From assembly GCA_012862575.1 (NCBI GenBank), contig BLSF01000024.1, positions 312,843-376,842 of the forward strand: a stretch of 64,000 nucleotides of DNA, in the 5' to 3' direction. This DNA comes from Parietichytrium sp. I65-24A. Its lineage: Eukaryota; Sar; Bigyra; Thraustochytrida; Thraustochytriidae. Each line of letters opens with the position of its first letter. The first letter of the stretch is position 1. A program made the translations under genes and the position numbers. The notes beneath the pieces are model-generated. The model had not been told where the DNA came from. It saw only the letters and a program-made list of their open reading frames with translations, and searched no databases. Positions 19,714 to 32,400 of this stretch are shown in pieces.

Positions 19714-21447
19714 TCAAGCTATTTTGTCTTCGAAACTGTGAGCTTTGGTGCGGAGCTCTTTCTGACGGTGGAGAAAATACAGCGCCAGACCCGTGCAAGA
19801 TGCACTCGAGAGGAAGATGCGATCGAAAAAACGGTGGTAAAAGTTGAACTGCATATCTCCGCCGAGAACGTCAGTGACGACACGCCTGTACTCCTCAGGA
19901 AGGTTCATGCGCATCAATAGCGTAAACGAGATGAAGTACATTCCCATTACTTGCAGCAACATGAGAACGACATTGTTTGACGATAGACTCGTCGAAATCT
20001 GGTGGAAAATTTTGGCGATAGTGATCAGAAAACCTCGTACAGACGAAAACACCAGAACTCCAACGAGAAGAAGCGAAATTAACTGCGACCAAAACTGCAC
20101 GTCGATTTGCATATTGAAGAACATGAAGAAGATCTCAAATCCCCGGGTGATGGGATCCTTCGTTGGATCTCGGTGCAGCATGATGTTTATGGAGGCCATG
20201 AAAACCTTGTAAACTCCGTACACTGACATGAAATAACCCAGGAAGAAATAGACGAACCCCTTCAGCGTTTTCGAAAACAAAAGTCTTTGGCGATTCACGT
20301 GCATCTCAGAAAGATCCAAAAAAAGCTCCTGGTGCAAGTCTTCTAGCGTGGCGATCTCCGTCTCCAAAAGAGCAGCCTGTTGCTCTGAGTCGCCTGAACC
20401 AGTCCAGAGTGAAATACCGCACATAGCTCTGACAGTTCCGACGACAAGAAAGCGCACTGCAAAGAATGCCAGAGATAGAGTCTTCACCATCATCCTAACG
20501 TGGCGCGGCTTGTCTTCCACCCCGGTAAGTAAGGACCAGGACGATGCATCCTGAGAACGCGTGCTACGTAGATTCGCTTTTCCAGAACCCGAATTGACCT
20601 GCTGTCTCAAAATCTGATATCTCTTCTTCTTTGAGGCGATCAAGTTAAGAGTGTTTAGGACGCGCTGCTCTAGACTCTCGATTTCACGTTCTTGGTAGGG
20701 ACGTAAGAAGATTGAGAGGTGATTATAAGGCGAGCTCATTGCTCCAAAACCCGAGAGAGTTGCCATTGCTGCGACGCCCAAGATACCAATCCTGCCTACT
20801 GAGTAGTCAATTGAAAGGAGGTGCCCCAGCGAAGAGAGTAGCCTAGCCAAGATTTGGTAGCCCACATTGGGCCAAGAATAAGAGGTTGCCTCAAGTTGAC
20901 CAATGGTAGTGTCATCCTCCATTGTAAATTCGTCCGCACCACCGGAGGCCTTTGTCTCCTGAGGATCGTGAATAGTGTTTGGTACCTGTGAACCCAACGC
21001 GTCGTAGCACGACAGGAAGAGAAAGTAGAGGAGTATCGAGAAAATAGCACGACCTCGCAATGGGAGATTGTGATATCGATTCGCCAAAGTCCAGCAATAC
21101 GATAGAGGTGTTACGATTGTTAGCAGCAAAATCAACGCATAGAGATCCACTTTCCACAAAAGCCATCGAGTCTCTGGTTTCATCAGACCAAGGATCTCGA
21201 ATATGATCAGTTCTTGCATGTTCACTGAAAATGTGAACGTTCCTGCAAACATGATCTGAACGAGGATGCTCTTGACCTCATAATCACGAAAAAGCCATTG
21301 GGAAAAAAATACTCCAGCGAAGACAAATGGTGCTCCAAAGGAAAGCAGAATCAAAAATGCATCTTCCCCGAGTTGCAAGGCATCATAGTCGAATGTATAC
21401 GATAAGAGAGAACTGTGTGCAGTCGCTGACTGACCTTCGCTGTCCAT
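19714..21447 (-). CDS. GPR89: Golgi pH regulator (GPHR/GPR89) family
   Basis: A protein of 577 residues from ATG 21447. The N-terminal part has the family's conserved blocks (WLFRDYEVKSILVQIMFAGTF, then LIIFEILGLMKPETRWLLWKVDLYALILLL). Five membrane spans lie in the N-terminal half. A soluble coiled-coil region (about 250-310, with LEQRVLNTLNLIASKKKRYQ) follows. The ABA_GPCR-type C-terminal half (about 380-560) has four more spans with LLFSKTLKGFVYFFLGYFMSVYGVYKV and the SQLISLLLVGVLVFSSVRGFL stretch. GPHR/GPR89 proteins are anion channels that acidify the Golgi; plant relatives are called GTG1/2. A Ser-rich insert in the middle loop is a local variation. Full length and no breaks. Confidence 0.93.
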   Translation of the reverse strand: MDSEGQSATAHSSLLSYTFDYDALQLGEDAFLILLSFGAPFVFAGVFFSQWLFRDYEVKSILVQIMFAGTFTFSVNMQELIIFEILGLMKPETRWLLWKVDLYALILLLTIVTPLSYCWTLANRYHNLPLRGRAIFSILLYFLFLSCYDALGSQVPNTIHDPQETKASGGADEFTMEDDTTIGQLEATSYSWPNVGYQILARLLSSLGHLLSIDYSVGRIGILGVAAMATLSGFGAMSSPYNHLSIFLRPYQEREIESLEQRVLNTLNLIASKKKRYQILRQQVNSGSGKANLRSTRSQDASSWSLLTGVEDKPRHVRMMVKTLSLAFFAVRFLVVGTVRAMCGISLWTGSGDSEQQAALLETEIATLEDLHQELFLDLSEMHVNRQRLLFSKTLKGFVYFFLGYFMSVYGVYKVFMASINIMLHRDPTKDPITRGFEIFFMFFNMQIDVQFWSQLISLLLVGVLVFSSVRGFLITIAKIFHQISTSLSSNNVVLMLLQVMGMYFISFTLLMRMNLPEEYRRVVTDVLGGDMQFNFYHRFFDRIFLSSASCTGLALYFLHRQKELRTKAHSFEDKIA

Positions 21448-22117
21448 CCCTTTCGACGAACAAGGTGCGATGTACCTGGCCTTGGCCCTGGCCCTCGCTC
21501 AACTTAAACGCTAACCAAAGTAGCTCGCTCGTCTCGCTGCGATCAATTTGTTTTTCGGGTTTTCCTCCTGAGAGCTCAGCGTAAAGCCGCTCACACTCCA
21601 AAGCCGGACGGATACTTGGTGGCACTGTACATAAAAGAGCCCCCGCCAAAGTCACCCTTTTAGGATCTCGACGCGCTTTGGTACTCTTCCCTTGCAAACC
21701 GCGGTCTCTCTCGTGTGTTCCTCTGCGCTGGTTCCTGAGGACTGGACTACTCGGACTTTAGATGCCCTGAAAGCATTCGCCCAGGTCTCATGTAACCTCA
21801 CTCACCCACTGCGCATCACTGCGGATGCCCAGTCAGGCCTGTCAAGAGTACTCAATACTATTCAAGACTATTCAAGTCTGTTCAAGACTTCCAAGTGTAG
21901 TTGAAGACTATAGTGCAATAGTACTTGGTATTATAATACATAGTAGCACTTGGTACTACACTGGGCACTCCGTCCTCAACGGCTATGAACTCTGTTTTTT
22001 GTATGCACGGTGTCCATCCCAATCGTTGCACCATGGTTCATCGGCAAGGGTGAGGAGCGAAGAGCGTAAAGGGAGGGAAGGAGGGAAGGAGGGAGGGAGG
22101 CAGGCAGAGGTGGAGGT

Positions 22118-22154
<37 letters not shown>

Positions 22155-22422
22155 GGAAGGAAGGAAGGAAGGGAGGGGAAGAGGGAAGGGAAGGGAAAGG
22201 GGAAGGCTGGGTTGGAGGAGGCAAAGGCGATCTAAGGAGTAGCGAGCCGGCTTCAAGTACGGTGCTCACGGGTCCCACGCAAAAGGGAATTGTGTCCTGT
22301 TTATAGTGCTCTTGAGCGCCAAAGTGAGCAGCTGCGCGGACCTTGAAAGAAAGTTATCAAGTTAGACTTGTTCCACTGGACGAGTTGCTGCGCAAACCTG
22401 CCTCTGTGCTCAGCGGTCTACA
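21448..22422. other. Intergenic, divergent promoter region
   Basis: It separates the GPHR gene (-) from the androglobin-like gene (+), so it must hold both promoters. Visible features: CAAGACTATTCAAG-type repeats at 21850-21895, ATAGTACTTGGTATTATAA near 21920, and the polypurine tract listed separately. Confidence 0.5.
22046..22236 (+). repeat. Polypurine tract with (GA)n and (GGAA)n
   Basis: About 190 bases of almost pure A and G on the + strand, including (GA) about 15 times at 22119-22148 and GGAA units after that. It lies between two divergent genes, about 190 bases before the androglobin-like start codon. Confidence 0.9.
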
Positions 22423-25400
22423 ATGGGGAAGACAGGGAAAAAGGAGCCAGGCAAGCTAGAGTCTGAGCTCAGAGCAGCGGACGAGTCCTACCCTTCTGAA
22501 GTCTCACCTGTAAGTTAGATGTGTGGTGCCAAGTTTTGTACAACAAATGAAGAAAAATCTTTCCTCTAACTTGTCAACGCGTTCACCTTCAATCAGTCCG
22601 ACTTTACACGACCATTTATTCGCAATTGGCCAGAGAAACTGCTTCCCGTAGCTACCTCCAAAGAATCCCTTGATTTACAAAAGGAAAAAGGTTCTATTCT
22701 TGGCCTTTTAAAAGAATGCTACCCTAGTGAGGGCTGCAGCTGGAGACCGGCTTCGGCATTCTGCAAGGAGGCCTTGCTCAAGCCAGAACAGGAGAGTGAT
22801 ACGCACTTCTCCGTCAAGTCACTTTACGAGAAAACACGCTGGCACCCAAAGTCGGGTTTACTTTGTGGATACACGGTCGTCATGAAGTGGCAACCTTTTT
22901 CAGTGCCAACGAACAGGTATTTGTGGGAAAATATCGAGTATGTTGGGGAAACGCAAAGTAAGAGCTCGAAAGGAGAAGAGCTTACTTTGAAGGTTTATGC
23001 GGTGAAAATATTTCTTGATGGCGCCGTTCGCCAGCTACTCGTCAACGACTTGATCCCTGTACACGGCCCAACAGAACAAGCGTTCTGCCCTCTTCATCGA
23101 GTCCCTGCTACAGGCAATCCCGATGACGCGGCCTCGCGAAATTCGGAACGCATTTTCCTATGGCCAATGATCTTGGAAAAAGCGCTCTTGTACCTCCATG
23201 CAAAAACCACAAATGGCCCTGGCAAACTATCCCCTTTCAGACTTTTAAACGGGTGGACATATGTCGAAAAAAAGAAGACCAATGGTTTTGACTCCAGCGG
23301 AGATGAGGTACATGGATGTGCGGACCAGATATCATGGGACCTCATGAAAGAGCCTACTAGAGAAGATCATTTCTTTCAGTCCTGGGAGCACTTTGTTCAC
23401 GCTAAAGCAGAAGCACAAAGAGCTGGTGACGACGACACCCTACAGACTTATTTACAAGCAGAACAAGACTGCCTCGAGAAAAAGATGGCTCTTGAGAATG
23501 AGATGGGGGATACAACAAACAAATCGCTCGACGCTGGAGGGATCGAATCTGGAGAAAGCCAACGCGACATAAAGCGGAAGAAGAAGAACAAAAAGAGACT
23601 CGAGCGCAAATTGGCGGAATTTCTCCCATTCAACGAAATTTCGTATCAACAGTCCATGGACAAGTACAAAGATGCTACTGCAAATGCTGTAGCGATCCTG
23701 GAGACAAAGCAGGAACTAATTGAAGTCTTTTCTACCAGCCAGGATCCCGTCACCTCCAAATGCCGAGTCTTTTTGCCCAAGGAGCCATCCCGCGAAGAAG
23801 AGAGCGATGGACAGGCAGAAGATCTGCAGGTGGAGCCCAAAGAAAAAGAAAAAGAGAAGAGCAAAGCAGCGGCAACGAAAGGCACTAAGGAATCTATTAG
23901 CGACGTATTTGACCCAAGTTGGCTCGAGACAGCTCAGAAGAAAGACATTGATCGAGAGATACGAGAGCTCTCTGAAGCTGATACAGACGAGCGCACGTTT
24001 GTACTTCTTCCCGAATTTGCATATCAGGTGTGTGAAAGAACACCAACGCATTTACGCCTGCGGGGGATCCTTGCGGATGCTGAGACAGGAGAGCCGGTCT
24101 GGAATATTTCAAGCACATTTTGGGTCTCACAAAGTGTTGAGTTATGTTCTAGTGGCCCCGCCTCGTCCTTACTTTGCAGGACTGTATGGAAGTGTGGCGG
24201 CAGCCCTTTCCCCGAAGCGGTGCTGCTCGATCACTGGGTAACGGGAACAATGATTCCTCGGGAGCTGAGAGGCGAGATTGGCGAGAAAGACGCAAAGCAA
24301 GGCAAGGGAGGAGTGAAAGGGAAAGAGAAAGCCAACTCTGCAGATGGTGATTCAACCTCTACTCCAGGGGAAGTGGACTCAAGCCATACGGAGAGTCTCA
24401 CATGGGCTAGAACATCAGCATCGAACACAAATTGTATCGTTGTGAGACCGAGCAACGACTCAGCATCAGTGCCAACTGAAATCAGTCTCACAATTGAATT
24501 GAGTTGCACTGCGAGCACTACGCCTTGCTTTTCGAGGTCTATCCTGGTTTTCTCTGAAGTTACCGACGTCGACGCGCCGAAGAAAAATGTTCTGGCTGGC
24601 CTCAAAGAGAGTTCGCAGCGAGGTATCATTCTGTGCGAAAGCTCCGACGGGCTTGCAAGTAGAACTGTTCAAATCGGTACAAACAGCCTTGTTGTTTTCT
24701 CTCTTGACGCGCCTCTAGGGTCAGTGGTTAGGGTCGTCTCTCACAGCCAGGATTGGAAACCCGTATTCAGTTCCACACTTTCAGCCTGTAAAGAAGTGGC
24801 GGATCATCTCGATGGAGGACCGCGCTTGACAGTTGCGACACACGAAGTTGATTATCCCGCAATTCCATGCGATGACTGGAAAATCATCGGGCGATACGTT
24901 GTCAATGCTCAGACCGAGACGTTTGACTTCACTGCTTCGATTGAGCTTGGCGACGCAAAGATGGCGCCTCTTCTTCAAATTCTATACGTTGACAAACAAA
25001 GTGGAAAAATCAGCAAACTCGACTCTGGCCGATTTATTTTCAACGGACAGTGGGTTGCTCCGCGACAATTGCATTCAGCTGATAAGTCTGAAATCATTTT
25101 GCTCATGCAAGCTCCCAAAACCTCAGGGGTGCCAGCAGGATACGCTCGATTTACTGTCGCGACTTCCGAAGAAAGTGGTGTCAGCCTTACTCGTGTTAAG
25201 GAGTTGAACGGACAAAGGTTTCTGGGCGCCTATTTACCAAACTCGTACGGCATCCTCTTCAGAGACCAATGGAGACAAATACAGGGCCACACGTCTCTTC
25301 GCCTACAACTCATTGACCAATCCGATTTTAAATTCAAGCTGCAGGTTCTGTTACAGGACATCAACTCCCAAACAGAGTCCGCAAAGATCGGAAAGGGGGA

Positions 25401-26244
25401 CAGGTTGGTCGCGGAAGTATGCTCTAAAGTCTCGGAGGATGGACGAGCAACTGCTGACCTACACTGGCTTCCCTCCGAGCTTGAATCAGTCGATGCATCT
25501 CAGCACAATGTCATACTGCAGGCAATACTTGTCAACAACGAGACTTCGGAGAACGAACAAAAATCTCTCGCTCCTTACTGGGATGTCGCGCAAATTCCGA
25601 TCGATGAGTGCCGAATGACAGGAACGAGTGATGAGATGGAGTTTGAAAGTAAAAGTGGGAGCTCGCTCGAAGATATTCCTAGGCTGTTTAAATGGTCTTT
25701 GAAGTCGATCACCCCTTGTAGTGATGGGCTGTTGCTCTCACGTGACACAATGTGGGAGTCCGCTGTCAAAAAGATCCACGACGGATGGAGAGGCGGCAAT
25801 GATGCCAGACAGGAGCTTGGATCGACCCTCAGGAAGCGATTCTTAGACAATGAATTCTTCGAACTCTCCAGTGAAGAATCGCAACAGAATGAAGCAAAGG
25901 ATGGCGGATCAAAAACCAATAATGAAAAGGGGCCATCTAAGGGGAAGGGCAAGGTAGAAGAACCAGTTTCGGAGACAGGGACAAGCAGGGCGAGCCTGCA
26001 AGGTACTGCTCGCAAAACTTTGAAAAGCATTCTTTCCAGTCAATCTTCAAGTATAGTGAACGTCAGAAGGTGCCCCCAATTGTGGTCGCCTGAGGAAGAG
26101 GCTCTCGTGGACTCGCTCGTAAATAACTTGGAGGAGCGGAAAAGTGAAGATGCTGAAGCAGTAAAGTTGAAAAGACGCGAAGAGCTTAAAGAGGCATTCA
26201 GCTCAAATCATGAATCAATCATGCAATTCCTTCGCCTCAATTGA
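22423..26244 (+). CDS. Androglobin/calpain-like protein
   Basis: Two exons: 22423-22509 (29 codons, MGKTGKKEPGK start) and 22597-26244, with an 87-nt intron (GTAAGT...CAG). Together 1244 residues. After a segment with FIRNWPEKLLPVA, residues about 130-265 look like an inactive calpain fold: YAVKIFLDGAVRQLLVNDLIPV, then LWPMILEKALLYLH and LLNGWTYV. This order matches the calpain-like N-terminus of androglobin. No catalytic Cys was identified there. A Lys-rich helix (about 348-370) follows, then long beta-rich regions (about 460-570 and 650-1010) that may hold C2-like folds, and a disordered acidic end. I see no globin domain or heme histidine pattern. Androglobin is linked to cilia and sperm flagella; a flagellar role is therefore only inference. 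It could also be a distinct calpain-7-like family. Confidence 0.65.
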
Positions 26245-26440
26245 GCCCCTATTTCCCGAACGCATTTTTTTACCGGAGAAGCTCATTCATTAAACATCGT
26301 TAATTTCAAATTTCTGTATGCCGTTAAGAATACATCACACTCTCCAGAAGCATTGACAGTGCTAGAAAAGCTCGCATCGGACAAACTTCCTTTTGACATA
26401 ATATATTTCCTGTTTTAGTGTGTTGAAACGCTTTTGGCAT

Positions 26441-29400
26441 TTAAAGACTTGACTCTTGACCTCTGGTCAGCCGAAAGCGTTCTTCGAGCCACGGCATGCG
26501 ATACACGCCAAGTTCGATTTCAAGCGCAAAAATTTCGCTCTCCTTTCGCTGGACACGTGTCGTTTTCAAAAGCTCTAAATCCCTGTGCGCTGCCGAGCTC
26601 ACAGTGCTCCACTCCACCTGGATCCAAAACATAGTCTCACCAGACTCTTCTTTGCTCGCTGCCACCAACCGTCCGGCCACGGTTCGGTAACATGGCAGTC
26701 TGTGCTTTTCGGTAAACAGTATCATATCCCCTAAGACCACATCCCTTTCACCGCAAGGGATGGTGAAGTCTTCGCTTGCGCGCATTGGACCAAGCTGGCA
26801 ATGTTTCTGAATGAACGTACTGAGTGTATCGTGTCTAGAAATTGGCCCTGCTTTGGACCTGAGCGATCCGTTCGCGCTTACCGCAACCAGCCTTGCAGCG
26901 TAAGTGGTACCAGGTACCAAACCCGGCACGACGGCAAAGAGAGTAGGTCCGCGCCATTTAACCGCCCAATCCTGGGCATCGGCCTGTTGAAGTTCAAGCT
27001 CGTACAAACCTGCGCCTCCACTTGGAGGATACCATCGGAACACCAAGGCTGATGAGCTAGTGTCCACAACTATTGGTCTTGGAGGAGTCTCTGGGGCTGT
27101 GACAAAATGAGTCCATGCGGACCACGGAGATTTGACTGCGGGTTCGGGTACAGCAGAAATTTGTCCGTTCACAACTGTATCTGATCTTGCAATTCGAACA
27201 CGAACCGCATATTCCGCGTTTGAACGAAGGTCATTCATCTCCAATAATGGCATTTCGGAATAAAAGCTGGCCACTTTACTCCTTTTGCTTTCTGCGACAC
27301 TTGCAAGGGTGATTTCAAAAGAAGTATTCACGGAAGGCCGTGTGCCAGCTTTCCACGAGCGAACAGTTTCCTGGGCATTATCAAGGACCCCGAGCGGATT
27401 ATCCCCCGGGTTTTGGTCTTCAAACACAGAACTGCCACGTACCCTCCACGACAATTTTGCACTGCTTGACTCGCCGTCTTTACATTTTACCTCAAGTTTA
27501 ACCGGTGGCAAGATAGGTTTTACCGAGAGTACTGATGAAATCCCGCTTGGTGACCCAAACATGTTTAACGCCCGGACACAAAACTCGTATGTATAATCCG
27601 GCTTCAACCCAATTATATCGCACGCTTTTGATTGCCCTCGGTACACCACGACGCCTGTCCGAACGCGAATATGCGGTGGTAGCAGTCCCGCCTGAAGAGC
27701 GACCACCTCAAATTGTACTTCTTTCGCTGAGCCGTCTACCTCCCTCGACTTTGCAAAAACGGTGTCTTTTGCATACTTATCCGATTGATCTGTGTTCTCA
27801 GAAATAGGATGATCTCTAGGGGCAACAACCGAGAGTTTATCCGGGATAGCTGCAACAGGAACTGGTGGGATTACTTTCTTCATCTGCGAGTCCCATGACA
27901 AAAGACACCGAGCCATGCTGCCCTCAAATCTCAACTTTTCAAGTTTGGGAGGGTCCGGCACAACAGGAATTGTCCCAAAGTAAGCTCGGACTGGTTTTGA
28001 TGGGCCGAAATCATTGAAAGCAATAACCCTGAACTCGTAGCGCATGTTTGGCTGTAATCCGGTGACGACAAAACTCCCCCGCGGCTGTGCTCCAGGTACC
28101 GACCGAGATGATGGATCTTCGTGGAGTTTGACAAATCCAAATCCAGTTGTGCCAGACTTGACTATTTCAAGTGTGTAGAATAACACGCTTGTCGTCGATG
28201 CGCCTTCGTTTTGACCCCACATGAGCTTTAGTGATGTCGGCGTCGAGTCATGTTCATCGCAGGTAAGAAATGGCCTTGCTGGAGGGTGCTCTTTACGTTC
28301 TTGCTCTCTTCGAAATTTTGCAGTCATTCGGCTTTCTCTGGAGAGAGCAGAAAGGAAGACGAGCGACCGTTGCATCATCGCTCGCTGCGTGCGCCAGCTC
28401 AAACATACCTCCTCAGGTGCTCCAGCAATTTCCATTGCAAGCTGAACTCTCTCCTCAAGTGAGAGCTCATATTCTTCACCCGATTCTAACGTTCCTGTCA
28501 TATTTTTCTGCATTTGAAATGCATTCTTTTTAAGCCTGTTTTGCGATCCATCCCGCGAACCAGTAATGTCGAAAATTTGACCCATATTAATTGATCCGGG
28601 AACCTTGATCCCGGTCTCATCATGCCCGGGAAACGCTTCAAGAAGCCTTTTTTCCTCGTGAAGTCGCAGGTTGACCTTTGCGAGGCTCAGAACGCTACGA
28701 AAGTCTCCAGCATTGAGACAGCGCAAGCATGAATCAAAAGCGTGCCGCTTTTGATTCGCTGCCAATCCGCTATTTTTCGCATCGGCCATTGGTGAAACGG
28801 GATGTTTAGTACTGGAAAGAGAATGTGGTGCTGACGTATTATCTCTCTTGTGCGCCACCTTATTAAAGTTGCCTTCTCTGAACTCCCCCTTCTTGACCAT
28901 TTCCAAAACAACGTGCTCAAAAGCCAGCAATAGCTTGAGAGGGTTCTTAGCGAGGAGTTTTTGCAACACCGACCTCAAGTGGGTCCAAGTCCAAGCTGAC
29001 TTGGAGTCGCTGCCAGAAATTCGAGGCGGAGACCTGTTCCACGCAGCCTCACACTGTTGACTATTCGCATATCCATCTGACCATTTACAGAAGTCAGCCT
29101 GCAGCCCATTCGAGTCAATAGCTTTCAAGCATTTTGCCATCTCACGCCACAGCTCGTCCCTGTCAGAAGCTGTGCCAACCACAAGAACGGGTTTCTCGAT
29201 ATGAGATAGAAATTTCAGGGCCTGGGTTTTGGCGCTTTTGCGCTCGAACCAGACACTGAATTGGTGATCAGCGCCTTGTTTCCTGATCGACTTCAACGTA
29301 TGCTGGTTCACCGCTGCCTTCAAAGCTTGCAGGCGCCGAAAATTTTCAGCATCAAAGTTTCCTTCCGTCACGAAATTTTGACGCAGAAGATGCCCTGCCG

Positions 29401-32400
29401 AAGCCAGCTTGAGGCGAAGTTTAGCCTGTTCTACATTATTGTTCGCATGTATGATCCCATTCTGAGCAGCGCGGTCCAATAGCTGTTGCAAAACATGATC
29501 ACAATGACTTGACAGATCTTTAGGCAGCTGCACCTCTAGATCCTTCTTTTTTTGCACGAAATGAGCATGTGTTGCCTCGCGTTCTTTTTCAGCCAAGAGC
29601 TTCTGAGCTTGCTTCTCCTTTTTCTCAAGAGCTCTGCAAGATGCTGTAATTTTCAAAAGAGCATGGACGCCGTTTTCCAGCAGATACCTCCGACATGGAA
29701 CTGTCGCAAAATCTGCAAATCCAAGGTGAGATTGCATGGGGTCTTTCGAGGAATCCGCGGAGTCCGGGGACTCTTCTCTCTCTAACATAGCGAGTAGTAG
29801 CTTCTCCTTAATTGAACGCTGGAATTGCGTCCATGACTTTTTGCACCTGACAATGAATTCTTTGTTGAGCTCAGGATTGCAGGTGCCCGCGTCTTGATCA
29901 AACCCAAATCTCGTCTCTATCTCAGTACCGTCATCCGTGGAAGTTTTCACAAAGTTGTGCCCTCCTTTCTTGGACCACTCCGTGAAAGCACGTTCCAGAG
30001 TCGGGATGTTTGCTGACGGACAAAGACTTTTGATTAAGAGACTAATTGCTGCCATGGCCAATCCAACGGACTCCCACGTTTCCTCTTCGGCACACGCCCT
30101 TGGAGGAAGCTTCTGTATTTGGTTTTCAGCAAATTCAAAAAGGTCTTTGCGAACCTTCCATGCAAAAAAAGACCTATCGCGCTGGCTAGACATCGACTTT
30201 CCTCCTGCTTCATCTATCTCCCACAAAGTTTTCCATGTGCTGGACCCGCCTTTTAGCACCCAACTTGGCTGTTGTTGCTCCCACACCTTCTCCGGTTGCA
30301 TCGTTGCGTTTTCTTTTTCGAAACCTGAAGATCGCGAAAAAAGGCGCAGAAAAGCTCTGTAATCTATTTCGACGGAGGTCTCATCCACAGCAAATATGAC
30401 GGGCAGACTGAGAATGTTAAAGCGGTCGCATAGTGCAGTGATGTCTTCAGCGTCGACGCCTAAATCCTTAACTGACGCGGTAAAATCGCTCGAGCTAATC
30501 GTGCCTCTAAAGTCTTTGTCCTGCTTCCCAAAGGAGTCAGCAAGTCGCGCGCAGGAGTTTTGCAAAATTGTCTGAGCGCTTTCAGACAAGCGTAGATCTA
30601 AGAATCGCAGCAATTTTCCAGAGCTAATACCCCCGCCATCTACTTCAAAGTAACGCAAAAGTTCCAGCACATCGTGAGCAGACGATTTCGCAATATATTT
30701 CTCAAGTAGACTGTGTGCGTTTCTCCTGCTCATGAGTGATTTTGTAGTCTCCAGCGCAGATAAAACTTGGCCAAACTCTCTGTGCCGTCTAAAGCTCTCC
30801 GCAAGTATTTCAAGATGAGAGGTATCGTCGCTCAGACTCTCAAATGTACACTTCGAGAACACCTTTCTCAAGAGTAATCTATATCGGACCCTCCCAGCAC
30901 CGGCAACAAGTGCGTCAGACGTTGGTACTCGTCTTGTGGTGGCTAGCCGCGGATTCTGGTCGCCAGGTTCTGGTCTCTTTATGTTTGCGGAGGATGGACG
31001 TACTGACTTCCGAGATGGGATGACAGCGTCCAGTCGCCTAAACAGCCTATGGGCTTCCTTCGCATCTAATTTCAACCAAAAGTGAACCTCCAAGGCCATT
31101 CGAGCCTCCTCTTCATCAATCAAGTCGGAACAGTCCGTGTCGTACCGCTCAAAGCCAGCAAAAGTACTGTCGACGGATTGATCTTCGACTTCTGTTGCAC
31201 ATCGCATCCAGCACTTAGCAACACGGACCGCCAAAACTTCCTCCTTCAGCATGGTTTCCTCGCTACCCTCAAGCAAATCCTGATACGTAGTCATCGGAAT
31301 ACTAGAGTGATCGCTTTTCACTGGTGTCTCGGGGTTCTCAGTAGGCACGTCTTGAATGAGATCGTCCAGCATACTATCGATCCCGGCATCGATACCAATC
31401 ATAAATTTGAAAGCATCGTAAGTAAGTTCTGGATGCACGAATGCGCTCTCGTGTTCAACCTCGTCCAACAGGTACCACGGAGAGCGAGGGCCGCGCTGAA
31501 ACAACATTCTGAAACCCAGGATTCTTTCCACCTCAGCCTTGGATGCTGAAATACCCATCATCCGGACCGTTTCTTCCAACTCGTTCAGAAGGATGACACC
31601 ATCACCCTGCATATCCATATCATCGAAACAGGCCCTCAAAACTGATGCCTTCCTCCCCTGAGTTGAAAGCGCTTCTTTCACGAGCCTCCGAAAGCGAGAG
31701 ATAATTTCGAATCTATCATTCACCGCGTGTTGAGATCCCGCGAGCTGTGGGATTCTGGCGCGTAACTTGTCAATTGACTCTTGGGCGGTCTTCGTATCTT
31801 TGTCCATGGCAACTTCCACCATTTCGACAAATAAAGGATAGTTTATGGTAACCCTGCCCTTGTTAGCCAGTGTTTCACTTTCCAATGGCTTCAACGCCCT
31901 GGTCAACGCTATTTTATTCACTGAGATGTCTAACAGTCCTAATGCGCTTTGAAACTCTTTATAGGAAAGTTGCCCTTCGTTTCTAGTGTCCTTCGACTTG
32001 AAACAACCCCCAAAGTCGATCCCACTAATCCGAAGTTGAAGTGACTTCTCCTTGACCTTCAAAATTAGTTCATGCAGTGGTTTTTGTGACTCTTGCCAAG
32101 CCAGAGTTGATTGCCTGTGCTTTTCATCCTCGAATGTTCGAAGCATCATGAGAAATTTGCGGTAAGAAATTCGGTCCTTCCCCCCTGCTTCAAGATGGTT
32201 CGCGACTCGAGTCACCATGTGCAGTCTCAGAACATCCTCCTCCTCGTTCTTCGGAAGCACGCCAAGCCACTTCATGCAAGTCAAGAACTGGGATCTTGAC
32301 ATTTCTCCAGAAAGTTCGTAGTCACACTGCTCAAATACATCGCGAATATCAATCACATTGAACGGCTTCTCCGCGCGGAGCTTACCTATGAACTCGAACA

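Noticed and set aside
22046-22236. Frames through the polypurine tract (up to 136 residues)
   Set aside because: Low-complexity Arg/Glu/Gly or Ser/Pro/Leu strings produced by the microsatellite.
22774-22776. ATG 22774 as the start of the androglobin-like gene
   Set aside because: Coding-like sequence continues upstream without stops to an acceptor at 22596 and a matching exon with its own ATG at 22423.
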